A stretch of 64,000 nt of DNA from Janibacter anophelis NBRC 107843 (GCF_001570945.1 NZ_BCSQ01000003.1:29221-93220), one strand, 5' to 3'. Positions 8,652 to 18,479 are shown, counted from the first letter of the stretch. Notes: generated by a model not told the origin, from the sequence alone. Made by a program: numbers and translations.

Positions 8652-8728
8652 CTGAAGCATCACCCGGTCACCATGGCACCACCGGCGCACACGCGGCACC
8701 GGGCGTCCGGATCGTGGGATCCGGCGGT

Positions 8729-9520
8729 TCACCCGATGAGACCCTCGAGGACCTGCGCGACGCCGTCCTCGTCGTTGGCCGGCGCGCGGTCGGTCGCGGC
8801 CGCGAGCACCTCCGGGTGGGCATTGGCCACGGCGAAGGAGCGGCCCGCCCAGGTGAGCATCGGCAGGTCGTTGGGCATGTCCCCGAAGGCCCACACCTGG
8901 CTCGCGTCGATGCCCAACTCGGCGCACCAGCCGGCCAGCGCGGCCGCCTTGGTCACGCCCGCCGCGGAGATCTCCGCCAGGCCGCCCGCCCCGGAGAAGG
9001 CGACGATCGCCCGGTCCCCCACCACTTCGGTGACGACCTCGATGAACTGCTCGTCGGTCAGGTGCGGGTTGCGGGCGAGCAGCTTGCCGACGGACGCGTC
9101 GGTGAGCAGCTCGATCGCCGAGGTCGTCACGAGGTCCTCGGGGTGGTCATGGATCGCGGCGAACATGCTCTCCGCCGCGAGGCCGGTGTGCCGCTCGGCG
9201 GCGAAGCCGGTGCCGGGCAGCTGCTCGCGCAGGTCGCGGACGATCTCGGTGACGACGTCGCGCGGGATCGAGCGCACGCCGAAGATCCGCCGCTCGGCGA
9301 CGTCGTAGCGGAAGGCGCCGTTGCCGCAGATCGCCACGCCGCGGGCCCCGACGACGTGCGCGAGCTCGTCGAGCCAGCGCGGCGGGCGGGCGGTGACCAG
9401 GACCGTCTCGAGGCCCGCGTCCGCGACGGCTCGAAGGGCGTCGACCGAGCGCTGCGAGACGGTCCCGTCCGTGCGCAGGAGGGTGCCGTCGAGATCGGTG
9501 GCGATGAGTCGCGGGTCCAC
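8729..9520 (-). CDS. HAD-superfamily (Cof-type) phosphatase
   Basis: A 263-residue haloacid dehalogenase-like hydrolase. Motif I is ATDLDGTLLRTDG at the N-terminus with both aspartates, motif II is VTARP, and motif IV is FGDMPNDLPML near residue 215. The large insertion between motifs II and III is the C2 cap of the Cof group, which dephosphorylate small metabolites; the substrate is not predictable. GTG start. It lies 28 bases after ilvE in the same direction, so probably shares its transcript, although no link to branched-chain metabolism is known. Confidence 0.88.
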   Translation of the reverse strand: MDPRLIATDLDGTLLRTDGTVSQRSVDALRAVADAGLETVLVTARPPRWLDELAHVVGARGVAICGNGAFRYDVAERRIFGVRSIPRDVVTEIVRDLREQLPGTGFAAERHTGLAAESMFAAIHDHPEDLVTTSAIELLTDASVGKLLARNPHLTDEQFIEVVTEVVGDRAIVAFSGAGGLAEISAAGVTKAAALAGWCAELGIDASQVWAFGDMPNDLPMLTWAGRSFAVANAHPEVLAAATDRAPANDEDGVAQVLEGLIG

Positions 9521-9548
9521 GGCACCAGTGTCCGCGACGGGTCGTGGC

Positions 9549-10649
9549 TCAGACGAGACGGGTCATCCAGCCACGCGTGTCGGCGGCGCGGCCGTACTGG
9601 ATGTCGAGCAGCGCCTGGCGGATCGACCGGGTGACCTCTCCGCCCCCTTCGCCCGCGGTGGACGCGGCCGAGCCGCCGGCCCAGCGCAGCTCGCCGACGG
9701 GCGTGACGACCGCGGCGGTGCCGCAGGCGAAGACCTCGGTGATCTCGCCGGAGGCGACGCCGTCCTTCCACTCGTCGATCTCGATGCGCGACTCCTCGGG
9801 CGTCAGACCGAGGTCGGGAGCGATCTCGAGGATGGAGGCGCGGGTGACGCCCTCGAGGATCGAGCCGGTGAGCGCGGGCGTGCGCAGGCGACCGTCCTTG
9901 GTGACGAAGAAGAGGTTCATCCCGCCGAGCTCTTCGATGTAGGTGTGCGTCGAGGAGTCGAGGAAGACGACCTGGTCGCAGCCCTGGGCGATGCCCTCCA
10001 GCTGCCCGGCGAGCGAGGAGGCGTAGTTGCCGCCGCACTTGGCCGCTCCCGTGCCCCCGTCACCGGCGCGGGCGAAGTCGGTGCTCAGCCACAGGTTGAC
10101 CGGCTTGAGGCCACCGGGGAAGTACGCGCCGGCCGGGCTGGCGATGACCGAGAAGGTCACCTCGTTGGCCGGGCGCACCCCGAGGAAGGCCTCGGACGCG
10201 AACATGAAGGGCCGCAGGTAGAGGCTCTCCTCCTTGGTGCTGAAGGCCGGGACCCACGGCTCGTCGGCCTCGACGAGCGCGGTGATCGACCGGATGAAGT
10301 CCTCCTCCGGCAGCACCGGCAGCGCGAGCCGCTCGCAGCTGCGCGCCATGCGCGCGGCATTGCGGTCGGGGCGGAAGGTCCAGACCGAGCCGTCCTCGTG
10401 GCGGTAGGCCTTCATCCCCTCGAAGACCTCCTGCGCGTAGTGCAGGACGGCCGCGGCCGGGCTGACCTGGAGGGGCCCGAAGGGGCGCACCTCACCGGTG
10501 TGCCAGCCCTCCCCCTTCGTCCACGTCGCGGTGACCATGTGGTCGGTGAAGTGGGAGCCGAACCCGGGGTCGGCGAGGATCGCGGCGCGGTCCGTGTCGG
10601 ACGCCGCGGTCTCGCTGCGGGTGGTCGTGAAGGTCAGCTCAGCGGTCAT
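9549..10649 (-). CDS. ilvE: branched-chain amino acid aminotransferase
   Basis: A 366-residue class IV PLP aminotransferase that makes or degrades Leu, Ile and Val with glutamate/2-oxoglutarate. The PLP lysine is in GAAKCGGNYASSLAGQ and the substrate region LFFVTKDGRLRTPALTGSIL is intact. Length matches the actinobacterial IlvE group. I take ATG 10649, with GAGGAG 11 bases upstream; GTG 10658 would sit almost on that site. It lies between leuB (59 bases upstream) and the HAD gene. Confidence 0.95.
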   Translation of the reverse strand: MTAELTFTTTRSETAASDTDRAAILADPGFGSHFTDHMVTATWTKGEGWHTGEVRPFGPLQVSPAAAVLHYAQEVFEGMKAYRHEDGSVWTFRPDRNAARMARSCERLALPVLPEEDFIRSITALVEADEPWVPAFSTKEESLYLRPFMFASEAFLGVRPANEVTFSVIASPAGAYFPGGLKPVNLWLSTDFARAGDGGTGAAKCGGNYASSLAGQLEGIAQGCDQVVFLDSSTHTYIEELGGMNLFFVTKDGRLRTPALTGSILEGVTRASILEIAPDLGLTPEESRIEIDEWKDGVASGEITEVFACGTAAVVTPVGELRWAGGSAASTAGEGGGEVTRSIRQALLDIQYGRAADTRGWMTRLV

Positions 10650-10708
10650 CGGTGACACGTCTCCTCGGGGGTCTGGTGTGTTGCAGGTTACCCCCCGGCA
10701 GGGAGGTG

Positions 10709-11749
10709 TCAGAGCCGGCCGGCCACGGCGTCACCGATCTGGCTGGTCGACCGCTCACCCGCGCGCTCGGCGAGGTCGGCGGCGACGGCCGCCTCGACGC
10801 GCTGGGCGTCCTCGGACAGACCGAGGTGGTCCAGGAGCATCGCGGCGGAGAGGATGGCGGCGGTCGGGTCGGCCTTGCCCTGGCCGGCGATGTCGGGGGC
10901 GGAGCCGTGGACCGGCTCGAACATGCTCGGCGCCTCGCGCGTCGGGTTGATGTTGCCGCTCGCGGCCAGCCCGATGCCACCGGCGACGGCCGCGGCGATG
11001 TCGGTGATGATGTCGCCGAAGAGGTTGTCGGTGACGATGACGTCGAAGCGCGCCGGGTCGGTCGCGAGGAAGATCGTCGCCGCGTCGACGTGCTGGTAAG
11101 CGGTCTCGACGTCGGGGAACTCCGCGCCGACCTCTTCGACGGTGCGGCGCCAGAGGTGGCCGGCGTGGGTGAGCACGTTGTGCTTGTGGACGAGCGTCAG
11201 GTGCCGGCGCGGGCGGGCCTGGGCGCGGGCGAAGGCGTCACGCACGACCCGCTCGATGCCGAAGCGGGTGTTGACGCTGACCTCGGTCGCGACCTCGTGC
11301 GGGGTGCCGACGCGCAGCGCGCCGCCGTTGCCGACGTAGGGACCTTCGGTGCCCTCGCGGACGACGACGAAGTCGAGCCCCTTGTCGGTCACCTCGGTCG
11401 ACAGCGGGCTCGTGACGCCCGGGTAGAGCTTGGCCGGGCGCAGATTGACGTAGTGGTCGAGCGCAAAGCGAAGGGGGAGCAGCACGCCCCGCTCGAGGAC
11501 GCCGGAGGGGACGCTCGGGTCGCCGATGGCGCCGAGCAGGATGCCGTCGTGTCCGCGCAGCTCCTCGACGACGGAGTCCGGCAGGGTCTCGCCGGTGCGG
11601 TGCCAGCGCGCGGCACCTAAGTCGTACTCGGTCGTGCGGATGTCGACACCGCTGGCACCGAGGACCTTCAGGCCCTCCGCGACCACCTCGGGGCCGATCC
11701 CGTCGCCCCCGATGACGGCGATGTCGAAGCTGGTCTGCGCGTCGTTCAT
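10709..11749 (-). CDS. leuB: 3-isopropylmalate dehydrogenase
   Basis: A 346-residue decarboxylating dehydrogenase of leucine synthesis, which also can serve the citramalate route through 3-methylmalate. It shows [15 protein letters not shown] at the N-terminus, [12 protein letters not shown] in the substrate loop, and [11 protein letters not shown] and [14 protein letters not shown] for metal and NAD binding. ATG 11749 is preceded by TAGGGT seven bases upstream; AGGGTGG in the same place could also act as ribosome site, so leaderless or leadered translation are both possible. leuA, leuC and leuD are not in the window. Confidence 0.95.
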   Translation of the reverse strand: MNDAQTSFDIAVIGGDGIGPEVVAEGLKVLGASGVDIRTTEYDLGAARWHRTGETLPDSVVEELRGHDGILLGAIGDPSVPSGVLERGVLLPLRFALDHYVNLRPAKLYPGVTSPLSTEVTDKGLDFVVVREGTEGPYVGNGGALRVGTPHEVATEVSVNTRFGIERVVRDAFARAQARPRRHLTLVHKHNVLTHAGHLWRRTVEEVGAEFPDVETAYQHVDAATIFLATDPARFDVIVTDNLFGDIITDIAAAVAGGIGLAASGNINPTREAPSMFEPVHGSAPDIAGQGKADPTAAILSAAMLLDHLGLSEDAQRVEAAVAADLAERAGERSTSQIGDAVAGRL

Positions 11750-11756
11750 GGGCGCC

Positions 11757-11800
11757 ACCCTAGGTCGCCGTCCCGACATGTGAACCCCGCGTCCCGACAT
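11757..11800 (-). promoter_or_regulatory. leuB promoter region with direct repeat GTCCCGACAT
   Basis: On the plus strand GTCCCGACAT occurs at 11770-11779 and again at 11791-11800, 21 bases apart, two turns of the helix. On the minus strand TTCACA-N16-TAGGGT is a candidate promoter overlapping the proximal copy. Same-face spacing suggests an operator for leuB. Confidence 0.4.
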
Positions 11801-11823
11801 TCGGACGCGTCAACGGGGTGGGC

Positions 11824-13668
11824 TCAGTCGACCTTGCGCGCGGCGCCCTTGTCGGCGGACTGGGCGAACTTCGCGAAGATATTCAGCGCGGGCGTGACGT
11901 GGCGGTCACGCGGGGCGGCGGGGGCCCACCCCTTCGCGTCCTGCTCGGTGCGGCGCCGGGCGAGCTCCTCGTCGTCGACGAGCAGGTTGACCCGACGACC
12001 GGGGATGTCGAACTCGATGACGTCGCCGTCCCGGACCAGGCCGATCGCGCCGCCGGAGGCGGCCTCCGGGGAGACGTGCCCGATCGACAGTCCAGAGGAA
12101 CCGCCGGAGAAGCGGCCGTCGGTGATCAGGGCGCACTTCGGGCCCAGACCGGTGCCCTTGAGGTAGGAGGTCGGGTAGAGCATCTCCTGCATGCCGGGGC
12201 CGCCCTTGGGGCCCTCGTAGCGGATGACGACGACCTCGCCCTCCTGCACCTGCTTGGAAAGGATCATCTCGACGGCCGCATCCTGGGACTCGGCGACGCG
12301 GGCCGGCCCGGAGAAGTTCCACTGGTGCTCGGGCACGCCGGCGGTCTTGACGATGCACCCGTCCGGGGCGAGGTTGCCGGTGAGGACGGCCAGGCCCCCT
12401 TCGCTCGTGTAGGCGTGCTCGACGGAGCGGATGCACCCGTCCTCGCCATCGGTGTCGAGGCTCGACCACCGGTTGGTGGAGGAGAAGGCCTGCGTCGTGC
12501 GCACCCCACCGGGGGCAGCGTGGAAGAGCTCGGTCGCCTTGCCCGTCGCCAGCCCGGAGCGGATGTCCCAGTCCGAGAGCCACGACTCGAGGTCGGGGCT
12601 GTGCACCGAGCGCACGCTCGTGTCGAGCATCCCACCGCGGTGCAGCTCGCCGAGGATCGCGGGGATGCCGCCGGCGCGGTGCACGTCCTCCATGTAGTAG
12701 TCGCCGCTGTTGGGGGCCACCTTGACCAGGCACGGGGTGACCCGCGAGAGCGCGTCGATGTCGTGCTGGTCGAAGTCGACGCCGGCCTCCTGCGCGGCCG
12801 CGAGCAGGTGGAGGATCGTGTTGGTCGAGCCGCCCATGGCGATGTCCAGGCGCATGGCATTGGCGAAGGCGGGCTTCGTCGCGATCGAGCGCGGCAGCAC
12901 CGACGCGTCGTCGTTGTCGTAGTAGTCGCGGCACAGGTCGACCACGAGGCGGCCGGCGTCGAGGAAGAGGTCCCGGCGGGCGCTCGCAGTCGCCAGCGTC
13001 GAGCCGTTGCCGGGGAGGGAGAGGCCAAGGGCCTCGGTCAGGCAGTTCATCGAGTTGGCGGTGAACATGCCCGAGCAGGACCCGCAGGTCGGGCAGGCGG
13101 ACTGCTCGATCGCGGTGATCTCGTCGTCGGAGACGTTCTCGTCGACGGCCTTGACCATCGCGTCGACGAGGTCGAGCCGGGTGAAGGTCTCGCCGTCGTC
13201 GCCGATGATCGCCTTGCCGGCCTCCATCGGGCCGCCGGAGACGAAGACGGTGGGGATGTTCAGCCGCAGCGCGGCCAGGAGCATGCCGGGCGTGATCTTG
13301 TCGCAGTTGGAGATGCACACCAGGGCGTCGGCGCAGTGCGCGTTGACCATGTACTCGATCGAGTCGGCGATGACCTCACGGCTCGGCAGCGAGTAGAGCA
13401 TGCCGTCGTGGCCCATCGCGATGCCGTCGTCGACGGCGATGGTGTTGAACTCCTTGCCGACTCCCCCGGCCTCCTCGACGGCGCCGGCGACGAGCTGGCC
13501 CATGTCCTTGAGGTGGACGTGCCCGGGGACGAACTGGGTGAAGGAGTTGGCGATCGCGACGATCGGCTTGCCGAAGTCACCCTCTCCCATGCCCGTCGCA
13601 CGCCAGAGCGCGCGGGCACCGGCCATGTTGCGTCCGTGGGTCGTGGTGCGGGATCGAAGCTGCGGCAT
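11824..13668 (-). CDS. ilvD: dihydroxy-acid dehydratase
   Basis: A 614-residue iron-sulfur dehydratase acting third in valine and isoleucine synthesis. Cluster ligands are visible in [11 protein letters not shown] and [17 protein letters not shown], and PGNGST and [14 protein letters not shown] are the family signatures. It is full length. The ATG is preceded by TACCGT (13675-13680, minus strand) six bases upstream, without a Shine-Dalgarno. It heads the leuB-ilvE-HAD-cimA series but is 74 bases from leuB, which appears to have its own promoter. Confidence 0.96.
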   Translation of the reverse strand: MPQLRSRTTTHGRNMAGARALWRATGMGEGDFGKPIVAIANSFTQFVPGHVHLKDMGQLVAGAVEEAGGVGKEFNTIAVDDGIAMGHDGMLYSLPSREVIADSIEYMVNAHCADALVCISNCDKITPGMLLAALRLNIPTVFVSGGPMEAGKAIIGDDGETFTRLDLVDAMVKAVDENVSDDEITAIEQSACPTCGSCSGMFTANSMNCLTEALGLSLPGNGSTLATASARRDLFLDAGRLVVDLCRDYYDNDDASVLPRSIATKPAFANAMRLDIAMGGSTNTILHLLAAAQEAGVDFDQHDIDALSRVTPCLVKVAPNSGDYYMEDVHRAGGIPAILGELHRGGMLDTSVRSVHSPDLESWLSDWDIRSGLATGKATELFHAAPGGVRTTQAFSSTNRWSSLDTDGEDGCIRSVEHAYTSEGGLAVLTGNLAPDGCIVKTAGVPEHQWNFSGPARVAESQDAAVEMILSKQVQEGEVVVIRYEGPKGGPGMQEMLYPTSYLKGTGLGPKCALITDGRFSGGSSGLSIGHVSPEAASGGAIGLVRDGDVIEFDIPGRRVNLLVDDEELARRRTEQDAKGWAPAAPRDRHVTPALNIFAKFAQSADKGAARKVD

Positions 13669-13765
13669 GACACCACGGTAGTTCGCCGTTCCGGGGACTG
13701 ATACCGCGTCTCAGTCCCCGGCCGGTCCGCTCACCCCGTGGACTGGTCGTCACCGTGGGGACGTA

Positions 13766-13802
13766 CGACGCGGCCGCCCCCGGATCGGGGGCGGCCGCGT
13801 CG
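13766..13802 (-). terminator. strong perfect hairpin
   Basis: Seventeen-base perfect arms (CGACGCGGCCGCCCCCG at 13766-13782) with a GAT loop, just downstream of the small gene at 13820-13900 and upstream of the ilvD promoter. It would insulate the two. No T-tract, as usual at this GC content. Confidence 0.7.
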
Positions 13803-13819
13803 ATGTGCGTGGGTGCGGG

Positions 13820-13900
13820 TCAGTCCCGGCTGCCCTGCTCGCGGCGGTCCAGGCTCTCCTGGAGCGCGCGGCGGGCCTCGGTGGTGGCCTCGTCGGTCAT
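13820..13900 (-). CDS. 26-residue small protein, unknown
   Basis: An ATG frame starting MTDEATTEARRALQESL and ending REQGSRD. GAGGAG lies seven bases before the start and a strong hairpin follows the stop, so it has the full layout of a gene. It is highly charged and predicted helical, with no membrane segment. I recognise no family. It is too short for standard gene callers and may be a conserved actinobacterial microprotein or only a chance frame. Confidence 0.6.
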   Translation of the reverse strand: MTDEATTEARRALQESLDRREQGSRD

Positions 13901-14242
13901 GACGACTCCTCGTGCGTGCGTGGTGGATCAGGTGCGGGCACGACATGGGTGGGAGTGCCGAAGGGGACGGGGCCGGGTGGGCGCCGACCGCACGACGGTA
14001 CGCCGCTCGGGACGCGCGACGGAACGCCCTGTCCAGTCCGTGGACCGGGTCTCGAGGCTCGGGCGCGGGCGCCCTCACACCTCGACCAACGTTGGGAGCC
14101 CCCCACCCCCACGCTGGCTGAGGAGCGAGGAACGAGCCTCGAAGCCACAGGTCTCGAGGCTCGGGCGCGAACGCCCTCGCACCTCGACCAGCGTCCGTTG
14201 TCCCTCGACCAACGTCAGGTGTCTCGTCGTACGGTGGAGGGG
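13901..14242. repeat. repeat-rich intergenic region
   Basis: No gene is supported in these 342 bases. Two 44-base copies of a repeat beginning GTCTCGAGGCTCGGGCGC lie at 14049-14092 and 14151-14194 (40 of 44 identical), and CTCGACCAACGT recurs at 14206-14215 or nearby. Between them, 14114-14148 is an imperfect palindrome, GAGGAGCGAGG...GAGCCTC. A further copy of the first repeat lies inverted at 46824-46868. Confidence 0.8.
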
Positions 14243-14869
14243 ATGCATCCCGCCGACTACCCGTGGACCGTGCCCGCCGTGACCGGCGTGGTGTGGCCGG
14301 ACGGGATCGAGGTCGGGGACCTCCCTTCGCCCGACGCACTGGCCGCCCGCACGCCGGTCGTCGCCGTCGGGTCCAATGCCTCCCCCGCCGTCCTCGTCGC
14401 GAAGCTCGGCGACCTCCTCGCCACCGGACTGCCCGTCGCGCCGGCGGTGGTCACCGACCTGACGGTGGGGCACTTCGCGCAGGTGGCGGCGCGCGGTTTC
14501 GTCGCGGCCGCGCCCGCACGCTCCCCCGGTGCACGCCGCGAGCTGTCGGTCGGCTGGTTCGACGACGCGCAGCTCGCGGCGCTCGATCTGACCGAGCCCA
14601 ACTACCGCCGCGAGGTCCTCACCTCCGCGTGCACGTGGGCCGGGGGCGAGGTGGTCGGGGCACAGGTCTACGTCTCCTCACACGGTCTGCTGGCGGACGA
14701 AGGGGAGGTCCTCCCCCTTCGTCCCCAGGCCGAGGTGCTCGCCTGGCTGGGCCGGCGTCTGCCGGACCTGGCCCACGAGCTCACCCACGACCGCCTCGTC
14801 GACCTCGACGTGCGCGAGCGCGTGCGCCTGGCGCTCATCGAGAGGGGCCTGGTCACCCACCCCTGGTGA
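14243..14869 (+). CDS. unknown protein, weakly gamma-glutamylcyclotransferase-like
   Basis: A 208-residue soluble protein. VVAVGSNASPAVLVAKL near residue 40 resembles the GSN loop of gamma-glutamylcyclotransferase-like folds, but the rest does not let me assign activity. It has no signal peptide. ATG 14243 follows TACGGT (14230-14235) by seven bases; longer upstream starts run through repeats and are unlikely. It is followed 51 bases later by the ABC exporter gene. Coding bias is good, so the gene is real even though its function is open. Confidence 0.75.
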   Translation: MHPADYPWTVPAVTGVVWPDGIEVGDLPSPDALAARTPVVAVGSNASPAVLVAKLGDLLATGLPVAPAVVTDLTVGHFAQVAARGFVAAAPARSPGARRELSVGWFDDAQLAALDLTEPNYRREVLTSACTWAGGEVVGAQVYVSSHGLLADEGEVLPLRPQAEVLAWLGRRLPDLAHELTHDRLVDLDVRERVRLALIERGLVTHPW

Positions 14870-14920
14870 ACCAGAAATTCGGAGGCGCGTGTCGGTGGGT
14901 GGACATAGCCTTGACAGGCC

Positions 14921-17900
14921 ATGACCCAGACCCTCGAGCGGACCGCAGTACCGCCTCCCACGACCACCCGACCGACTCCCCCGGAGCGCACCGTCAACTG
15001 GCGACGCATGCGCTCGCCTGCCGCGGGCGCCGCGCTCGCGTGCTCGGCCGTCGCCGCGGTGCTGCTCACCCTCGGCACGGTCGTCGTCGGTCGGCTCGCG
15101 GAGGACCCGACCACCCGACTCGTCCAGCTGCTCGCCCTGCTCCTCATCGGCGGCGCGGTCATCGACAACGTCGGCAAGGTCATCTGGGTCGGCCTGTCCG
15201 ACCGCGCCGAGGGCGTGCTGCGCGACGACCTGCTCGACGCCGCCCTCGCCCAGCCCGTCGCGACGCTCTCCGAGCAGGCCGCCGGCGAGATCCTCGACCG
15301 GGTCGACGACGACACCCACGAGGTCGGCAACCTCATGCGGTGGCAGGTGTGGATGTTCGCGCGCACCTCCTTCTCCGTGCTGCCGATGTGGATCGTCGCG
15401 GGCATCACGTGGTGGCCCGCGTGGCTGCTCTTCCCGCTGCTCGGCGGGGTCACGGCCGTCGCCGTCCGTCCCCTCCTGGGCGAGATCTCCCGGCGCAAGG
15501 TCATCGAGGAGATGGCCTGGACCGACCACGCCAGCGCCCTCGAGGAGGGCATCGCCGGTCGCGACGACCTGCGCACCAGCCTGGGTCAGGCCCACATGCT
15601 CCAGCGCCTCGCGACGCTCACCGCGCGGGTGCACGCGCGCTTCGCCGACGTCGTCGTCCTCGAGAGCCGGCTGGCCCGCCGGGCCGGCCTGCTGCTGCAC
15701 TCCCTGCTCGCCGGCATCGGCGTCGCGGGGATCGCGCTGGCCGTCGGTGGCGCGCTGTCCGTGGGTGAGCTCGTCACGCTCTTCATCGTCACGTCGACCT
15801 TCGTCGGACTCGTCGGCCAGCTCTCCCACCAGCTGCCCGACCTGCAGGCCGGTCTGGGCGCCGTGATCCGGTTGCGCCAGATGCTCGCGGTCGAGCCGGA
15901 GCCGCAGGGGGGCGCCCCCGTCCCCGCCGGCGCCGAGCTGTCCGTCGAGGTCCGCGGGCTCGACTTCTCCTACAGCGAGGGCAGCTTCGCGCTGCGCGAC
16001 GTGACCTTCGCCTGCCCGGCCGGCGAGACCGTCGCCCTCGTCGGGCGGACCGGGTCGGGCAAGTCGACCCTGGCGTCCTTCGTCTCCCGGGCGGTCGAGC
16101 CGCCCCGGGGCAGCGTCTTCGTCGGCGGGGTCGACGTGCGCGACATCGACCTCGAGCAGCTGCGCACCGACGTCGGCGTCGTCACGCAGCGCACCGAGAT
16201 CATCGCCGGCTCGCTCGCCGACAACATCACCCTCTTCGACGACACCCCGCGCGAGGACGTCGTCGCAGCCGTCACCGAGCTCGGCCTGGCCGACTGGGTC
16301 GACGGGCTGCCCGACGGGCTCGACACCCTCCTCGGGCCCGGGGGCACGACCCTCTCGGCCGGTGAGGAGCAGCTCGTCGCCTTCGCCCGCCTGCTCGTGC
16401 GCGACGTGCGGGTCGTCGTCCTCGACGAGGCGACCGCCCGCATGGACCCGCTCACCGAGCGCCGGGTCGTCTCGGCCTCGGACCGCCTGCTCGTCGGCCG
16501 CACCGGCATCCTCATCGCCCACCGGCTCAACACCATCGAGCGCGCGCCGCACGTCGTGGTCCTCGACCACGGGCGGGTCATCCAGCAGGGTCGGCGCATC
16601 GACCTGGCGCGCGAGCCCGGCCCCTTCCGCAGCCTGCTGCTCGACAGCCGGGCCGAGTCCGACACCGACGTGCCGTCCGCGGAGGGGCACGTCGACCACG
16701 CGGACCTCGACCCGGTCGGCGGGCGTCGCCGCACGACGACGCCTCCCGAGGTGCCAGAGGTCGGCGACGGGCCGTCGCTCGGGCGCGGCATCGCCCACGC
16801 CCTGTCGGTCAAGCCGCAGTGGGGCATCGCCGGTGCCCTCTGCTTCCTCGCCATGTCCCTGCTCGGGGCCCAGGGGGCGATCACGGGTCTCGTCTGGGGC
16901 CGCGCGATCGAGGACCTGCAGGCCGGGCGCACGCCCACGCTGCTCGGTCTCGCCCTCGTCGCGTGCCTGCTCGTCGTCCCCTTCCTCACGTCGCAGGCCT
17001 TCTTCCGCTACCCGCGGTGGTGGATCGAGGTCATGCTGCGCACCCGCTTCGCCGTGCTCGTGGGTCAGACCCGCGCCGAGCGGCTGCCGCGCACGCCCCC
17101 GGGCGAGGTCGTGGCCCGCTCGATGGACGCCGACCGCTACGCGCGGTACGCGGACCGGTGGGTCGACTTCATCAACGGCCTCGTCATCGCCGCGCTCACC
17201 GCGGTGCTCGCGGGCACCTGGGTCGCCGGCGCGGTCCTGCTGACCGTGATGGTCAGCTCGGCGCTGGCCGCGAGCCTGGGACGGCCCGTGGCAGGTCGGT
17301 CGGCGGCCGCGGCCTCCCTCGCCCGCGCGCGCTTCGGCCGTGCCGTCGTCTCGGCGCTCGAGGCGGTCCGCACGGTCAAGCTGGCGGCGGCGACTCCCTT
17401 CGTCCGACGTCACCTGCGTCAGGTCGACGGTGGCCGCGTCGAGGCGGCGGTCAAGGAGCACCGCGTCCAGGCCGTGCTCGACGCCGTCCCGCTCGTCATG
17501 GTCCAGTGCGGCGTCGTCGCGACGTGGTGGATCCACGTCGCGGGCGGCTGGGGCCTGGGCACGGCGATCCTCGTCTCCGGGGCAGTCGCGGGCTTCGACT
17601 GGTTCGGTCGCGTCGCGAGCATGGTCGTCACCGAGGCGCCGGGCACCCGGGCCTGGCAGGTCGAGACCGCGCGCTTCGCCGGTGGGGTCGACCTGATGGA
17701 CCTGCCCGAGGGCGTGGACCTCGTCGAGGGCGTCTCGCCGGCGCCCGTCGCCGGTGAGCGCGAGCCCCTGCGCCGCCTCGAGCTGCGCGACGTCACCGTC
17801 GTCCACGACGACGGCACGATCGGGGCCAGCGACATCGACCTGACCGTCGACGCCGGTGAGCTCGTGCTGCTCGTCGGGCAGGTCGGCTCGGGCAAGTCGA

Positions 17901-18448
17901 GCCTGCTCGCCTCGCTCGCCGGTCTCGTCGACCACCGCGGCGAGGTGCTGTGGAACGGCACTGCCGTCACCGACCCGCAGCGGGTGCTGCGGCCCGGACG
18001 AGTAGCGCACGTCGCGCAGGTGCCGCGGGTGCTGTCGGGGACCTTCGTCGACAACGTGCGGCTCGGGCACGAGCGTCCGCTCGACGCCCCCATCGGGTTG
18101 GCGCGGATGAGCGAGGACGTCTCTGCCGCAGGCGGGCCCGACTCGCTCGTCGGCCACCGCGGGGTGCGCCTGTCCGGCGGCCAGGTGCAGCGACTGGCGT
18201 TGGCCCGTGCGCTGGCGACCGAGGCCGAGCTGCTGCTCGCCGACGACGTCTCCTCCGCCCTCGACGCCACGACCGAGATCGACCTGTGGCGCGGCCTGCG
18301 CGAGCGAGGCGCGACCGTCATCGGCGCGACCTCCAAGCGCGCGGCGCTCGAGCAGGCGGACCGGGTCGTCGTCCTCGACGGTGGCCGCGCGGTCGCCACC
18401 GGCACCTGGGCGCAGCTCTCCCCCGCCTGGGGGCACCTCGCCGGCTGA
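14921..18448 (+). CDS. fused two-half ABC exporter with one degenerate ATP site
   Basis: A 1175-residue protein made of two membrane-domain plus ATPase halves. Half 1: about six membrane segments, Walker A GRTGSGKST, signature LSAGEEQ, Walker B VVVLDEATARMD, switch His in LIAHRLNTI. Half 2 (from residue ~610): Walker A GQVGSGKSS, signature LSGGQVQR, Walker B LLLADDVSSALD and no switch His (VIGATSKRA). So the site made of half-2 Walker motifs and the half-1 signature is degenerate, while the other is canonical, as in asymmetric heterodimeric exporters, here on one chain. Substrate unknown. A hairpin at 18561-18602 ends the unit. Confidence 0.9.
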   Translation: MTQTLERTAVPPPTTTRPTPPERTVNWRRMRSPAAGAALACSAVAAVLLTLGTVVVGRLAEDPTTRLVQLLALLLIGGAVIDNVGKVIWVGLSDRAEGVLRDDLLDAALAQPVATLSEQAAGEILDRVDDDTHEVGNLMRWQVWMFARTSFSVLPMWIVAGITWWPAWLLFPLLGGVTAVAVRPLLGEISRRKVIEEMAWTDHASALEEGIAGRDDLRTSLGQAHMLQRLATLTARVHARFADVVVLESRLARRAGLLLHSLLAGIGVAGIALAVGGALSVGELVTLFIVTSTFVGLVGQLSHQLPDLQAGLGAVIRLRQMLAVEPEPQGGAPVPAGAELSVEVRGLDFSYSEGSFALRDVTFACPAGETVALVGRTGSGKSTLASFVSRAVEPPRGSVFVGGVDVRDIDLEQLRTDVGVVTQRTEIIAGSLADNITLFDDTPREDVVAAVTELGLADWVDGLPDGLDTLLGPGGTTLSAGEEQLVAFARLLVRDVRVVVLDEATARMDPLTERRVVSASDRLLVGRTGILIAHRLNTIERAPHVVVLDHGRVIQQGRRIDLAREPGPFRSLLLDSRAESDTDVPSAEGHVDHADLDPVGGRRRTTTPPEVPEVGDGPSLGRGIAHALSVKPQWGIAGALCFLAMSLLGAQGAITGLVWGRAIEDLQAGRTPTLLGLALVACLLVVPFLTSQAFFRYPRWWIEVMLRTRFAVLVGQTRAERLPRTPPGEVVARSMDADRYARYADRWVDFINGLVIAALTAVLAGTWVAGAVLLTVMVSSALAASLGRPVAGRSAAAASLARARFGRAVVSALEAVRTVKLAAATPFVRRHLRQVDGGRVEAAVKEHRVQAVLDAVPLVMVQCGVVATWWIHVAGGWGLGTAILVSGAVAGFDWFGRVASMVVTEAPGTRAWQVETARFAGGVDLMDLPEGVDLVEGVSPAPVAGEREPLRRLELRDVTVVHDDGTIGASDIDLTVDAGELVLLVGQVGSGKSSLLASLAGLVDHRGEVLWNGTAVTDPQRVLRPGRVAHVAQVPRVLSGTFVDNVRLGHERPLDAPIGLARMSEDVSAAGGPDSLVGHRGVRLSGGQVQRLALARALATEAELLLADDVSSALDATTEIDLWRGLRERGATVIGATSKRAALEQADRVVVLDGGRAVATGTWAQLSPAWGHLAG

Positions 18449-18479
18449 GGGCACTCGCCCCCTCCCCCCTCCCCCCGCG

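Noticed and set aside
8707..8724. CCGGATC-GTGG-GATCCGG hairpin after the HAD gene as a terminator
   Set aside because: Only seven base pairs and no T-tract; likely a minor structure.
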